Source: Gossypium raimondii
Lineage: Eukaryota; Streptophyta; Magnoliopsida; Malvales; Malvaceae
Length of the DNA stretch: 64,000 bases
Assembly: GCF_025698545.1 (NCBI RefSeq)
Contig: NC_068575.1
Location: 59,963,980-60,027,979, forward strand
Reading direction: 5' to 3'
The stretch's first letter is position 1; each line of letters starts with the position of its first letter. Shown in pieces: positions 12,340 to 24,945 of this stretch. Position numbers and translations under genes: made by a program. The notes under the pieces were generated by a model. The model saw only the letters and a program-made list of their open reading frames with translations. It was not told the DNA's origin and did no database searches.

Positions 12340-13300
12340 AGTATTTGGATAGCAAGAAACGCTATCGTCTTTAATAAGCCGTATGATGAAGACTCCGTTA
12401 TTCTTAAGGTTCTCTCTCTCGCGGGCGAGTTCTCGGCTTTTCCGTTGCACCTTAAAGCCAAAGGACCTCCTAGAATTATTCATGTCAAGTGGTTTTGTCT
12501 TCCATTGGAATGATTCAAGCTTTATTGTCATAGATCTTCCCTTGGAAATCCTGGCATTGCTTTGAGACTAGAATGGGCATTGGCCTGCTGGTTCTCATAG
12601 GTCTGTGGGTACTATGTTTTGGTTACTCATTTTTAAAAAATTACAAAATAGTTATTAAATATTCAAAATTTTTTATTTAAATTATTAGACTGTTAAAAAT
12701 TTTTCATTTAAGTTACTGAGCTATTAAAATCACATCTTTTCTACTCGCAACATCTGCACCAATTGAAAGTTTCCCCTTTTTTTTATGAAATAACTTTAAA
12801 CGTCATGAATTTGCTAACCAAAATCCAAACAACTTTCTTCTTCGATTTCAGACACTGAACATCTAATAGGCTTAGATCCAAGGTATGTTATTCTACTCAT
12901 TGATGGGTACTAATCTAGTATACTGATTGTTGCTTGGAGCTTGTTAGTCAATTTAAAAAAAAAAAACTTAACAACTCAATACTTTAAATAAAAACTTTCA
13001 AATAGTTCAATGATTTAAATAAAAAGTTTAGAATAATTCAATAATCATTTAGTGAATTTACACTGAATTTGTTGATATCTCTACGACTGCTGAACTATGC
13101 GATGTTAGGGATGGGCTTCAACTTGCTAAAATTCAACATATTTCTCGTATCATTGTTGAGCTTGATGTATTTATTGGGACTATCATTAAAAATTCAAGAA
13201 AATGATTTATTTTATCCTCTTATTACCGATTGAAGGACTTTATTAAGAAGCTTTCAATATATTATTTGTTTCATATCTATTGAGAAGATAATTAATAGAC
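12340..13300 (+). pseudogene. Decayed RNase H fragment (LINE-type or RNase H-like), split by a MITE
   Basis: Two pieces read as successive parts of the plant RNase H-like domain found at the 3' end of LINEs and in 'ribonuclease H protein' genes. The first (12340-12620) gives IWIARNAIVFNKPYDED, then RIIHVKWFCLPLE, then RSSLGNPGIA. It matches the usual W..ARN..VF / V.W..P..W.K.NTDGSSLGNPGIAG pattern, but the catalytic-Asp region is corrupted (KLYCHRSS). A stop and a frame change follow, with GLWVLCF still recognisable. The second (13065-13300) gives ISTTAELCDVRDGLQLAK and ISRIIVELD, the second half of the domain, then stops. The 445 bases between are a MITE. No intact open frame remains. The identification comes from pattern memory. 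Confidence 0.6.
12620..13064. mobile_element. MITE, long-TIR AT-rich family, copy 2 (inside the RNase H fragment)
   Basis: Shares the order of blocks with the copies at 1.5 and 25.7 kb: TTACAAAATAGTTATTAAAT, TTTATTTAAATTATTAGACT, CAATTGAAAGTTTCCCC (the complementary orientation of the interior), TACTCATTGATGGGTACTAA, GCTTGGAGCTTGTTAGT, and a closing ATAATCATTTAGTGAATTTA. Its interior runs in the opposite orientation to the other two copies. The interrupted RNase H reading frame on both sides independently brackets its ends. Ends are good to about 10 bases. Confidence 0.6.
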
Positions 13301-14414
13301 AGGACATTCTTATTAGCGTTATTTTAAATAAATAATTTATATGAAATTAAGAATTTATTTGACCGAGTTGACTTTCTTATTTAGGGATCTATAATTAATG
13401 GATGTTAGGTTTTTGGTAGAATATAAATTTAGAATATATTTAAGCCAACTTTAATGTTAGTGTAATCCATCAAGTGATTATCGAATATTATCTTGAATCA
13501 ATTTTCTATATAGTGTGGTGGATCATTCGAATAACGGGTTGATCAATTTCACCTTCATTTAACTTAGTTATGGAATCAACAATTTTATTATGTTTGTATA
13601 ATTAATGAATGTTAGTTTTATTGAAAAAAAAGTTACTTCAAATACTAGTATACTATTGCAAGTGTATATGTTTTCTAGGATCTTAGATATCATAGTAAAC
13701 TCCATTAACGCTCAAGTAAAAGGATGTGTAGTTGTGTACAATGCTTGGTTGATTTCTTGACTATAAAGAAGGCTCCGCTCTCCAAATCCCTTCTGTAGCT
13801 CTCACAATCTTGTCTGAGATTAGTGATATCAAATCATGTATAGTACAAAAAGCTTATTACTGATCGTTTACCAAACCTGAACGAGTGAAGAATCCATTGT
13901 AATGCTGGACTAGTGATTCACAAATTTGTTAAAGATTTCTATTGCTCACATTCCAAAGTGTAAAAAAGGAATGTTCAACATTTGCTGAATCTGAGTATTA
14001 AAATTTCAACATCTACCAAATGGTAACTCGAAACTTCAAAGCAACTTTTTAACCTCATTAAGCTTGATTAGTCCCTATAAAAAACCTATCATTTTTTTCT
14101 TAAGAAATGCATATTCAATCTTTAACACTAGATTAGTGTGAACAAATCCCAAAAAACGAGTATTAAAATGGAGAATCGAGGAAGCAGTAGAATCAAAACC
14201 ACCATTGCTTTCTTTCATTGACCGTCAATGAGAAAAAGTAGTGACAGAGCCGCAACAAGTGAGTTTTTTTTTCTTGTCTTTAACTGGTGTTTTTACATTT
14301 TAAACGCCAAAGGGTAATGACTAATGACCCTATATATATGTATGTATAACATATATTGAGCTCCTCCTCAGTTTCACAGAATTTTCCTTTTCACCAATTT
14401 CTGCTATCTCAAAG
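13301..14414. other. Intergenic spacer, promoter and first leader exon of the ARABIDILLO gene
   Basis: No coding region seen. TATATATATG (about 14331) and pyrimidine-rich DNA precede a probable non-coding first exon ending at 14414. Confidence 0.4.
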
Positions 14415-14898
14415 GTATATTCATTGATTCTTTATGCTAAACTTTGAATTTTTCTTTCTTTCTCTTTTCTGCGCTGGGGTTGAGTTTTTGGAGAATCGAC
14501 TTTCCGGGTCTGTGGGAATTGACGGAATGATGCTTGTTTTACTAAATGTTGATTAAATTTGAGGACTTCTTTTTAATGGGGTTCTGTAGTTTTGAGGTGG
14601 GAAAAATGAAGCTTGTTTGATCAGATATTTTATCTGTTTACTGAAATTCAAGATTGATCGTCATGTTTCAGTGTTTATTTTATAGTTCCTGGGAAAATGA
14701 GTACTTGAAATTTGAGGTTTTCCTTTGCTGGGTCTGTAATATTTGGGAAAAGAATGAAGCCTGTTTATTGAAATTCTTTCATTGTTTTTTCAATTGAAAG
14801 ATTACTTGTGTTCAAGCTTATGAATTTTTTTCCCTTAAGAATTTGGAGTTCTTATTGAGTGAACCTGTGATTTTGTCATATTATTTCTTTGCTTGCAG
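14415..14898 (+). other. Probable 5' untranslated intron of the ARABIDILLO gene
   Basis: A CAAAG|GTATAT donor at 14415 and a TTGCTTGCAG|TG acceptor ending at 14898 enclose a T-rich stretch typical of plant introns. The ATG follows 21 bases later. Inferred from sequence only. Confidence 0.55.
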
Positions 14899-14918
14899 TG
14901 GTCCAAAACTTGTAGGAT

Positions 14919-17900
14919 ATGAGTGAAAGAGTGAGGCAAAAATGTTCACATAGTGAGGAAAAATATCAGACAAACATTAGTTTGGAGACACTCGATAGTG
15001 GATGTTTGAATTCAGCTACAGTTTGTGGAGTTGATTGGACAACCTTGCCTGATGATACAGTTATTCAACTCTTCTCTTATTTGAATTATCGAGATCGAGC
15101 TAGTTTGGCATCAACTTGTCGAACATTTAGGCTCTTAGGTTCTTTGCCCTGTTTATGGGGGTCACTGGACCTCCGGTCTTACAAATTTGATACTGCAGCT
15201 GCAGTCTCACTCTCCTTGCGATGCAAGAATCTCCAGAGACTTAAATTTCCTGGAGCAGGCTCAGCAGATGCAATAGTTAGTCTTCAAGCAAGGGAACTTC
15301 GAGAAATAAGTGGTGATTTTTGTCGTGACATTACCGATGCTGCACTTTCTGTGATAGCAGCAAGACATGAGATGCTTGAGAGCATTCATCTTGGCCCAGA
15401 TCCTTGTGAGCGGATCAGCAGTGATGCAATCAAAGCACTTGCATATTGCTGCCCAAGATTGAGGAGGCTTTGGATGTCAGGTGTTAAGGAAGCTAATGGA
15501 GATGCCATAAATGCTTTGGCTAAGCATTGTAGGCAGTTAATGGAACTTGGGTTTGTGGAATCTGACAACATTGATGAAGTAGCTCTTGGAAACTTGAGTT
15601 CCCTAAAATTTTTATCTGTTGCTGGGACGAGAAACCTAAAATGGGGATCTGTAGCACAAGTTTGGAGTAGATTACCTCAATTGGTGGGTTTAGATGTCTC
15701 AAGAACTGATGTAAATCTTAGTTCTATTACAAGATTTCTGTCATTGTCCCGAAATTTGAAAGTATTGATTGCCTTGAATTGTCCAGTTTTTGAAGGCGAA
15801 GTTGACAGAAACACAATGCATAATAACAAAGGCAGAATTTTGCTTACTCTTTTCAGTGACATTGTCAAGGGAGTAGCATCATTATTCGCTGACAATTTAG
15901 AAAGTGTTACTGATGTGTTTCAGCATTGGAAGGAAATAAGGAATGGAGATAAAAACTTGGATGAGGTTGTTGTTTGGATTGAATGGGCCATTTCACATTC
16001 ACTTCTGCGTATTGCTGAAAACAACCTGAAGGAGTTTGATGATTTTTGGCTCACACAAGGGGCAGCAGTATTGCTCAGTTTATTGCAGAGTTCACAGGAG
16101 GAAGTTCAAGAAAGAGCAGCTACTGCTGTTGCAACCTTTGTAGTCATTGATGATGAAGATGCCACTGTTCATTGCCAGAGAGCTGAGGCAATTTTATGTG
16201 GAGATGGAATAAGGATGCTTTTGAACCTTGCAAGATCTTGTCAGGAGGTCCTTCAGTCTGAAGCAGCTAAAGTATGCATTGCCTCCATTATGAGAATATA
16301 TTACATACCAGAAGAACAAAAAACCCTTCTTTATAATTCACAGAATATAAGGAAGTTTAGAAGTTACCAGGATTGAAGTTAGATGATAAACCTCAAAATA
16401 TTGTTTAGAAATTATTCTCTTATAAAATGCTCCACTTCATTTAATGAGTTGCTTGTAAACTGCACATTATGGATGCAGGCTATAGCAAACTTGTCCATTG
16501 ATTCTAAAGTTGCAAAAGCTGTTGCTGAAAGTGGAGGAATCGATATCCTTGCTAATTTAGCAAAATCAACGAATAGATTAGTGGCAGAAGAGGCTGCTGG
16601 AGGGCTGTGGAATCTTTCTGTAGGGGATGAGCATAAGGTTGTGAAAACTGAAGAACTTGATTGAGTTATCTTCCAAATAGCTATCTTTACTCAACACAGT
16701 TCCTTTTCAGGGTGCTATTGCAGAGGCAGGTGGTGTAAAGGCTTTAGTTGACCTTATATTCAAATGGCCACCTTCCAGCACTGATGTACTTCTTGTATGT
16801 ATCTTTTAACTGTTCCTTCCAACACATATTTGTCAACTTGCTTGAGATAAATTGTGAGCCCTTTCTAAATGATAGGAACGTGCAACTGGAGCACTGGCAA
16901 ATTTGGGAGCTGATGAAAAATGCAGCATGGAGGTGGCTTTGGCTGGTGGTATCCATGCTTTGGTAATGCTTGCTCGGACTTGCAAATTTGAAGGAGTGCA
17001 AGAGCAGGTGTTTTGGGTTTCCTTTCTATTTACATTGAGAAGCATCAATGATCATTTTTGTGATGAGGATGGTTTTTGTTTTTGTTAGTTTGTTATTGAT
17101 CAATATACTTTAGGATAATAAATAGATATTTTAGAAGCCCTTTTGAAAGATTATGGATCTGCATTAATGAGAACTACGAGATGATTAAAGCATTGACCAA
17201 GACTATTTATGTCATGCATACTAAGGTGATATAGTTATTAGTAACTTAGAACTGAGGCCCTGAAGTCCAGATTATCTTTGCATTTACAATTGAATGTGTA
17301 TCTAATATTCACTTAGAATGTATAAAGGTTATAGCTCCTTCCACTCTATGTTTATCCAACATGGTATTGAAGAATGTAATAAGGATATTCTTTTATCAAG
17401 ATTTTTAGTTCCAAGACAAGGAAAATTGTCATATTTGGTTTTTAAATTATCCTGTGGATTGATAAATGATATAGCAGATGATCTTCAACTTTTCTGGTCA
17501 AATAAGATTTTCTCCTCCTCTTGTCTAGGCTGCTCGTGCGCTGGCTAATTTGGCTGCTCATGGGGATAGCAACAGCATTAATGCTGCTATTGGGCAAGAA
17601 GCAGGTGCATTGGAAGCATTGGTGCAACTTACTTATTCCCAAAATGAAGGCGTAAGGTAATCTATTTTACTTTTATATTTCCGGGTTTAATAATAGCCAC
17701 TTCTAGAATGTACTTAAGGAGATGGCAATTTATCGTGTATTCATTATCACTTACCTAGGCTCTTGGGATTTACCCAAAATGTTACAGAGACTGTAATTGG
17801 ATGTATTAAGCTATGTCCTGACTCATAACTCCATCCTTGGAAATGCTATTTTATCTTTTCATATCTAATAAAGCAGGCAGGAAGCGGCTGGTGCTTTATG

Positions 17901-20719
17901 GAATTTGTCATTTGATGACAAAAATCGAGAAGCAATTTCAGCAGTTGGTGGTGTTGAGGCACTGGTATGGTTAAGTGCATGATAAATCTTATTATTTCAT
18001 CTTTCAAGTAATTATTATGCTGTTTTATTTTACATCTGATGGATCAAAAAAGCAATTATCTCAAGTTTTGCATATTTGTTGATCATATCCCTGGTTAGAG
18101 CACGCCCTTGGTAATTCCTATGCAGCTTGCAGTTATAATTACTGTAATACCAACAATGTGATCCAATATTGTTGACAACACATAGTTCTTTCAGGTAGCA
18201 ACACATAGTTCTTTTGAATATTGACCAGATTTTTCTCATTGTTCTTACCGTTCATAAACCATTTTGATTCTGCTTTTCACTCATGAATGGATATCTTGGT
18301 GTGAATTGAGGGGTTGTTGAAGGTTTCTTCAAAGAATTCCCAAGGATGATATTGTTTGATATTGTGAGAGCAATTTATGTTGATGAATCTCTTTGCCTTA
18401 ATGAATCTATTAGCATTAGCAACTGCCCCCTAAACAAACTATGAACAAGAAAGTTTATAATTCTATGGGCTTTAACTGATAACCCTCACCTCAGTTGTAG
18501 CTTTGGCAAAGATATATTATTTATCTATCAGCTTCCTTGCAGGTTTTGAAATTTTACTCTGATTTTGCATGATTAGGTTGCCCTGGCTCAATCTAGCTTA
18601 GATGCTTCCCAAGGTCTTCAAGAAAGAGCTGCAGGTGCTCTTTGGGGATTGTCAGTATCTGAAACTAACAGGTGTACTAGGAAACTGAAACTTCTTTGCT
18701 TTAATTGTTCAATGTTTAAATTATGAAATAATATTTGTATAAATGGTTCTTAGGTGAAATATGTTCCTCTTTTCTTTGGTACTATATAACATCATATCAA
18801 GATATTTCGGCGTAACCAAATTGAAGTGATGATGGCCTTGTTCATGCTGTTTACTTTATAATTTGAAGCATTTAGTACATGTATAAACCTTAAGCTCTGC
18901 TTTTAATTCATCTCATGTGTTCCATGTCTCAACAGAATGTTTTGGTCTACAATTATTTAGGCTTCAGTAGTTTAACATTATGTCAAACTGAAAAAGTCAA
19001 TCTCTTTATTCTTTTTGTTATAAATGGTCTTTTTGATATATTAGTGTCAGATTTCTTAAAGAATGGCATCTCCTTGCAATTTATGATACATATTGATGTA
19101 TTTTATATTCGTGCAGCACTGCTATTGGACGACAAGGTGGTATAGCTCCACTTATTGCATTAGCCAGCTCAGATGTTGAAGTAAGTTTTTCACTCTCGAC
19201 TCTCTCAAATGAGCCGTTTTTCTCAAAATTAGTTCAAGATGATGTTCCTTACATATTGTAATTCTTTTGTGAATACTCACTATCTGTCAGCTCTAGTGCA
19301 TTTGCCTTAATTCCTTTCATTGTTGATATGTTACTAATGCATCTTTTGTAACAAAGTGCAATATGCATTCCTCTGGACTGACCATTCATAAGTTGTTGAA
19401 CTTAACAGCATGGTAAGGCCTTGGTATTTGTTTGATTTTCAGGATGTCCATGAGACCGCTGCCGGAGCTCTCTGGAATTTGGCTTTTTATCGTGATAATG
19501 CTCTTCGTATAATACAAGATGACGGAGTTCAACCCCTTGTTCATCTATGCTCTTCATCGAACTCAAAAATGGCACGTTTTATGGCTGCATTGGCCTTGGT
19601 TTACATGTTTGATGGGAGGTATGTCAAACCATTTTCTGAAAGTTATCATGAATAGGCAAAGGCTAATATGAAGGCACATTTTTCATGGGAAAAATGTTAT
19701 GAGACTGCTTTGAAGAGAACTAAATATGAAGATAAAAGAATCTTAATTAATATTTGGTAAATAAATGGCATTGATTTTAAATTTTACTTTTGAGGTGTAA
19801 ATTTTGGCTTATCAATTTACAGAATAGACTTAGCGGTGCCAGTGGGGCCTTCGCCTTCATCACAGGGCAGTTCAAAGAGTCTGAACATAGATGGGGTTGG
19901 AAGGATGGCCCTGAAACATGTCGAAGAGTTTGTGAGCTCATTTTATGAACCACAAACCTTTAATGCTGCTGCTGCAACATTAGTCCCCACAGCTTTGGCA
20001 CAGATAGCAGAAGAAATAAGAATACCTGAAGCAGGGCATCTAAGATGCAGGTTTGGTTTTTCGACATTAGTATTTTATACTCTAAAGATGAAACTGATGA
20101 TTTCGTATCTATTTTTGGTAGTAAGATTTAAGAAGTAACAGCTAGTGTTTGTACTAATTGCATATACTATTAATCTATTTAATATTTTAATCAAGTCTCT
20201 AACACTATCCAAAATCCGCATTGCTTGTAGAACATATGATATTTGCATGCACTTGCCACTTCTCATGGTTCTTACCTTTTCTATTTCATAGTTATTACCT
20301 TCAGAATCATCTATGTGTTCTAATATGTTATCTATCACTTTCCTTTACGTGCCTCTTCAGCGGAGCTGAGATTGACAGATATGTGAGAATGTTAAGAGAC
20401 CCTTCTTCCATACTAAAGTCATGTTCTGCATTTGCTCTTTTACAGGCAAGCACCTATTCTCCCTCTCCTTTTTACTAAAAATGATTATATTTTGAATTCA
20501 ATTAATAAAATGCTACAACAACTTAAGAATGCTTTTTCCCTGCAGTTTACGATGCCCGGGGGACGGCATGCAATGCACCATTCATGCCTCCTTCAGAAAG
20601 CAGGAGCAGCTAGGGTCTTACGTGCTACTGCTGCTGCATCAACAGCCCCTATTCAAGCCAAAATTTTCACTAAAATTGTACTTCGGAACCTTGAGAACCA
20701 CCATGAAGTCTCAAGTTAG
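14919..20719 (+). CDS. ARABIDILLO: ARABIDILLO-type F-box and armadillo-repeat protein
   Basis: A beta-catenin-related plant F-box protein that promotes lateral root branching in Arabidopsis; it probably acts as an SCF ubiquitin-ligase adaptor. Twelve coding exons: 14919-16271, 16479-16637, 16711-16794, 16876-17007, 17529-17656, 17877-17964, 18577-18671, 19117-19180, 19443-19618, 19823-20050, 20361-20445 and 20546-20719. All phases join, giving 921 residues against about 930 in ARABIDILLO-1. The F-box is at about 40-86 (WTTLPDDTVIQLFSYLNYRD). LRR-like segments follow to about 290 (ISSDAIKALAYCCPRLRRLW). Armadillo repeats run from about 365 to 800, including AANLS-type helices such as LVAEEAAGGLWNLSVG and EGVRQEAAGALWNLSFDD. 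The C-terminal block is GAEIDRYVRMLRDPSS and TMPGGRHAMHH. Intron 11 has a GC donor. The gene looks intact. Confidence 0.93.
20446..20545 (+). other. GC-AG intron in the ARABIDILLO gene
   Basis: The exon ends TTTTACAG and the intron begins GCAAGC, not GT. It ends TTTTTCCCTGCAG. Joining gives ALLQ|FTMPGG, the conserved family reading, and no GT nearby does so. CAG|GCAAGT-like donors are the usual form of the rare GC class. Confidence 0.8.
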
Positions 20720-21400
20720 TTGTGAGGAATGGATACATTATACAAATACTATAGTTCTTTCTGAATGCTACAATCTTGTTCAGAGCTGAACCAGGTGGCT
20801 GGAGCAGGCTACAGGCCACCTCATCCCCCTCGGCTTTCCCCAAGGATAACCGATCATTGGCGTTTGTAATTGTATCACCCTCCATTACTTTGTGTAAGAA
20901 AACAAAAAGGAGGCCTGCGTGTTCATGTAGATCATTATACAGATGTTAATGAGGTCTAGCACTACAGGAGAGGGAGGATTCTTTCTCCCTTTAATAACCT
21001 GAAAAAACCAAATGCAAAAAGGAGGGAGAAATGAACAATAATACTATCACAATAGAAGAGTTCCATCCTTTTTAAAATATACATATAGTTTGCAGTCTTT
21101 TCGCAATCATTGGACTAAGATATGTATGTATGTATGTATGGATTGGGGGAGGCTGATATTTTAAGAACTTTTCTTCTCCCAAGTAGAAGAAAATCGTAGT
21201 ATTTGCAGAGGTAATAAATGTGCATATTATTATAGTAAAAAACCGTCTTACCTTGCACTATTATAGTAAAAAGTGTTTATATTGGGGTGAAGTTATATAT
21301 TTTGGTATTTAAAGATAGATGTTAGATTTTTTTATGTTTAATTATATGTTTTAGGGTTGATTTGATGAAAATTCATAATTAATTAATAATACTAACTGTT
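20720..21400. other. 3' untranslated region of the ARABIDILLO gene and spacer
   Basis: Probable 3' end of the transcript in the first 200-300 bases. A (TATG)n microsatellite is at 21121-21140. No gene seen. Confidence 0.45.
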
Positions 21401-22170
21401 GACACTATTTTTTTGAAAACGGGGTCGACTTGGTTTTTGAAAAAGAAAACGAAAATAGGAGTTGCCACAAATCTTTTTTTTTATGAGATGTGATCGGGTC
21501 ACATTGTAAAATGATTATTTTTAATAAACGGTTTAGATTTATTAAAACAATGCTTTTGGTCTGCGAAATTCAAAAAAATAGATTCGGGAGTCGGCTACGT
21601 ACGAGGAAGGATTAGTACCCTTGTAACGCCCAAAAATTGGTACCTAATTGATTAGTTAATGTCTTAATGTCAAAATTAGAAACTTTAAAGAGATTTAAAA
21701 TACGATCCTTTGTAAAAAAAACTTATATAAAACAAGTTACCCGTTAAGAACCTCATATTTCGGAGAGAGAAAATGTCACACCCAATGAGTTAGGCCATGA
21801 TATTTTACCTCCTCAAAAATGTTTAAGTCAGATGAAGAAATCGCAGCCTAATACATTAGGGCACAACCTCTCAAAATTCTAAACATTGAATATTTCCTTT
21901 ATTATTATTTTTTTAAAAAAATCTTCATCTCGAGAAAACGTGTCATATCCAATGCGTTAGGACACAACGTACTGAATTCCCAACAATGAGCTTTTTGTGT
22001 TTTTTTTATTAAAGAGCATTCGCGATTATTAGATTCAACGAAGAAAATTAGAACCCAATACGTTAGGACTCAATTCTCTCGAATCTAAACACGAAATTTT
22101 ACTTATTTGAAAGTCGAAACTTATGCATCGAGATAAATTAATCTAACTTTAGATATAATGTTTCATCATA
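21401..22170. mobile_element. Fossil repeat of LTR-retroelement type
   Basis: Contains phrases I recall from a widespread plant repeat usually classed with LTR retroelements: ACGGGGTCGACTTGG, GATCGGGTCACATT and GAGGAAGGATTAGTACCC. After it a degenerate unit with 'CAATGCGTTAGGACACAAC'-like cores recurs about four times (near 21781, 21850, 21950 and 22055), giving a roughly 100-base period. Family is not assignable by eye. It is broken, old and non-coding. Confidence 0.35.
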
Positions 22171-22280
22171 AAATAAAGTCACCATCCAGAACAACTTGGA
22201 AAAGAGGAAGCTATCAGATCAAAGCATCTCAAGAAAAGCAACTTTATAACCCTCCTCTCGACTCAGAGGAGAGAGAATAT

Positions 22281-22786
22281 TGTTATACCCCATTCGCGTC
22301 GAGACATATGGCAAGCCAAGAAGGCACCTGAACGATAAGCCTACCACCAACAGATCGAAAGGTCACCTATGAGCTTTTCGAGATGCCTACCCGGGTAATG
22401 GATGACCTAATCTTCATTGGAAACACGAAGTTGTTGGTCACCAAACACCACGTGAGCTCAACTACTTGTCATAAATATCCTTATCTTATTGAAAATATCT
22501 CTTCCATGTGCTTCGTAATGATGACTAGATGGCAAGTCCAACACGTTAACATCATCTTACACGGAACTCCTGCCTATAAATACTTCCGGGAACGATGAAA
22601 AAAAGATCAACCCTTCAAGAATACTAAGCCTACAAGTACTTTGTCAACACTTCTTCAGCCCTCAACCTTTACATTATCTTCATCACCACTCTTCATAACC
22701 TCCAGCTTTCTACCTCGACTGCATAAATCGACCTCCAAAATAACCACTCTCTTCTCTTCTATACTCCTTTATTGTACGGTGTATCA
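22281..22786 (+). mobile_element. Possible solo LTR (fossil)
   Basis: About 506 bases starting TGTTATACCCC and ending GTGTATCA, the TG...CA ends of an LTR. A TATA-like CTATAAATAC lies two-thirds of the way along (about 22570), as expected for a U3-R boundary. The flanking five bases are AATAT and AAAAT (4 of 5 alike). No internal retroelement region is next to it, so it would be a solo LTR. Family is not assignable. It is probably old, given the imperfect flanks. Confidence 0.4.
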
Positions 22787-24945
22787 AAAATTTATTATCA
22801 TTATTATATGAAAAATAAGAAGGCACATTCGATTATTAAAAAAAAAACCTTTGTGAAGTGTATAATACTGATAAATGTAGTTGGAACAACGAACTTTGTC
22901 ACATAAGATGAGAGTGATTGTTATTCTGATATGAAAAGCTATGATATATGCAGGCTAGAAGCGAAGAACATGCATCAGCATATGAACCATCAGTATGGCA
23001 TATGTTCTCTAAAATATCATAGTTGGGTTGTGCCCCCGATGCTAATAATATACCATCAAATTATGTGGTTGTTGGCTTGTTGCTTGTTGCTTGCATACAA
23101 CCTATTCATGCCCAGGTGATCTGTCTCAAAATTTAATAATATATAAATAATAAATAGCGAAATGGATATTGGGTTGGTTTGAATTCAAACTAGAGGCATT
23201 TATGGGTTAAATTGTATCCTTATTCCAAAAAAAATTTCAAGCTTGATTTGGACCATCCAAATAACCTGCTGTAGTGTATAAAAATAATAAAATGTAAAAA
23301 GTTACATTTTATATTAATAGGCATAAATATAATTTTATATTAATTATTATATATATTATAATTAAATTTATATAAAAATATTTTAAAATTTATTTAATTT
23401 AACTACTTTATTCATCGACAAGTCTAATTTGACCTCGAATTTAAAACAACTTTTAATTTCGAATATTAACTTAACCCATAGATAAATCTTGTATATTGTT
23501 CCCATTAATCTAGTCTCGAATATAAGGCAGGTATTTTTTTATTTTAATTTTTTAGTACAATGATAATTCAAAACCCAATTATTTTTTTAATATAAAGAAT
23601 GCCATAATTTTGAGAAAAAAAAAAGGTTGTCGATGCTTAAATCACATTTTGCATGCCTGTTATGTAAACTTGAATTATATGGAAAGCTGGCCTAGCTAGC
23701 CCCAGACCCGACCAATCCACAATACAACCAGCAAGTTGGGCAACCTCTGAATTTGGAAAAGGAGACACCCAATTATTAAATGTTAAAATTGATGAGATCA
23801 TCTGAATGAAGGCTGGATGACGACGATGATAGTACTAATTATATCCCTTTAATTAATGTCTTTGCGTAAAAAGTTCAGTTTTTGTTTGGTTTGCAACTTG
23901 GTTTTTAGCTTTTTTTGTCCATCTCTATCCTTTACAACTGGTTAATAATGCACCATCCATCCATCTTTATAGATTGGGTTGTGAAACGCACAAGGTGACA
24001 AAACTCCGGCAACTGCATTATTTAGGGGTCCCCCTTCCTTAGTTTGCTGCATGCAACTTGTTGCCTCTATTCTATCACTTTCTCCTTGGAATTTCATTCA
24101 CCCCTATGGCTAAAATATTTACAGTGCTACATGGTATTATGGTCTGATTTCGACATAAAGCTTGCTTTTAATTTCAACTAATTAAATGCTTGGGTTGACT
24201 TGGCTTAGTCTTCCCTTTAATTTCATCTTGCATCTCTTGAAATCTTTTTAGTTTTCTTGGTAAGGAAAAAATTAATCCATTTGTTTCATCATGGAACTAT
24301 ACAATTCGGAACAAAAAGGAAATAACATTCACTAATAGCAGTAAAGAGTAATTTCTGTCGATATAACCTTAAAAAAACATTATAAGATGTAGAAAACCGA
24401 TTTTATTATAACTCAACGCAATATATTACATAACTGGAATGATTGTAGCGATGATAAAATAAAAGTCATTATTTTTCATAGAAAATTATGTTGAGAAATG
24501 ATAATAAAAATGAGTGAGTAAATATTAAAATTTGAATTCTAAATAAGTTAATTGACACTTTTAAGTCTTTAAAAGGGCTTTTAAAACACATATCAACCCA
24601 ATTAAAATTCAATTTCATTTGATTAAATCATAAAATATATCCCTTCTAATTGATTTATTTGATTAAATTATAAAATATCTACACTTCAATTCAATACAGT
24701 TGAACAAGGGGTTTCGAAAATAAAATCGCATTCAAATTCCTTGATGTCTGTACGTACTAGCATTCATTGATGGCACTGATCAAATTTAAGATTTTCTCTT
24801 TGTAATCACTGATCAAATTCCAACTGAACTTGCAAAGCAACTCAATAACTAGACTTATAAATATACATTTTTTGATGTTGCGTGATTTAAATGCCTTCCT
24901 TTTAACAGCTTACCGTATTCACATTATCTATCATGTTATCTACTT
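22787..24945. other. Intergenic spacer
   Basis: No supported gene. AT-rich, with short open frames that lack motifs. The final part is the probable 3' untranslated region of the minus-strand ERF gene. Confidence 0.4.

Noticed and set aside
16272-16376. Longer first exon of the ARABIDILLO gene (485-residue reading)
   Set aside because: The tail past 16271 (VCIASIMRIYY) is intron read-through. Using GT at 16272 and AG at 16478 gives the conserved AAK|AIANLS.
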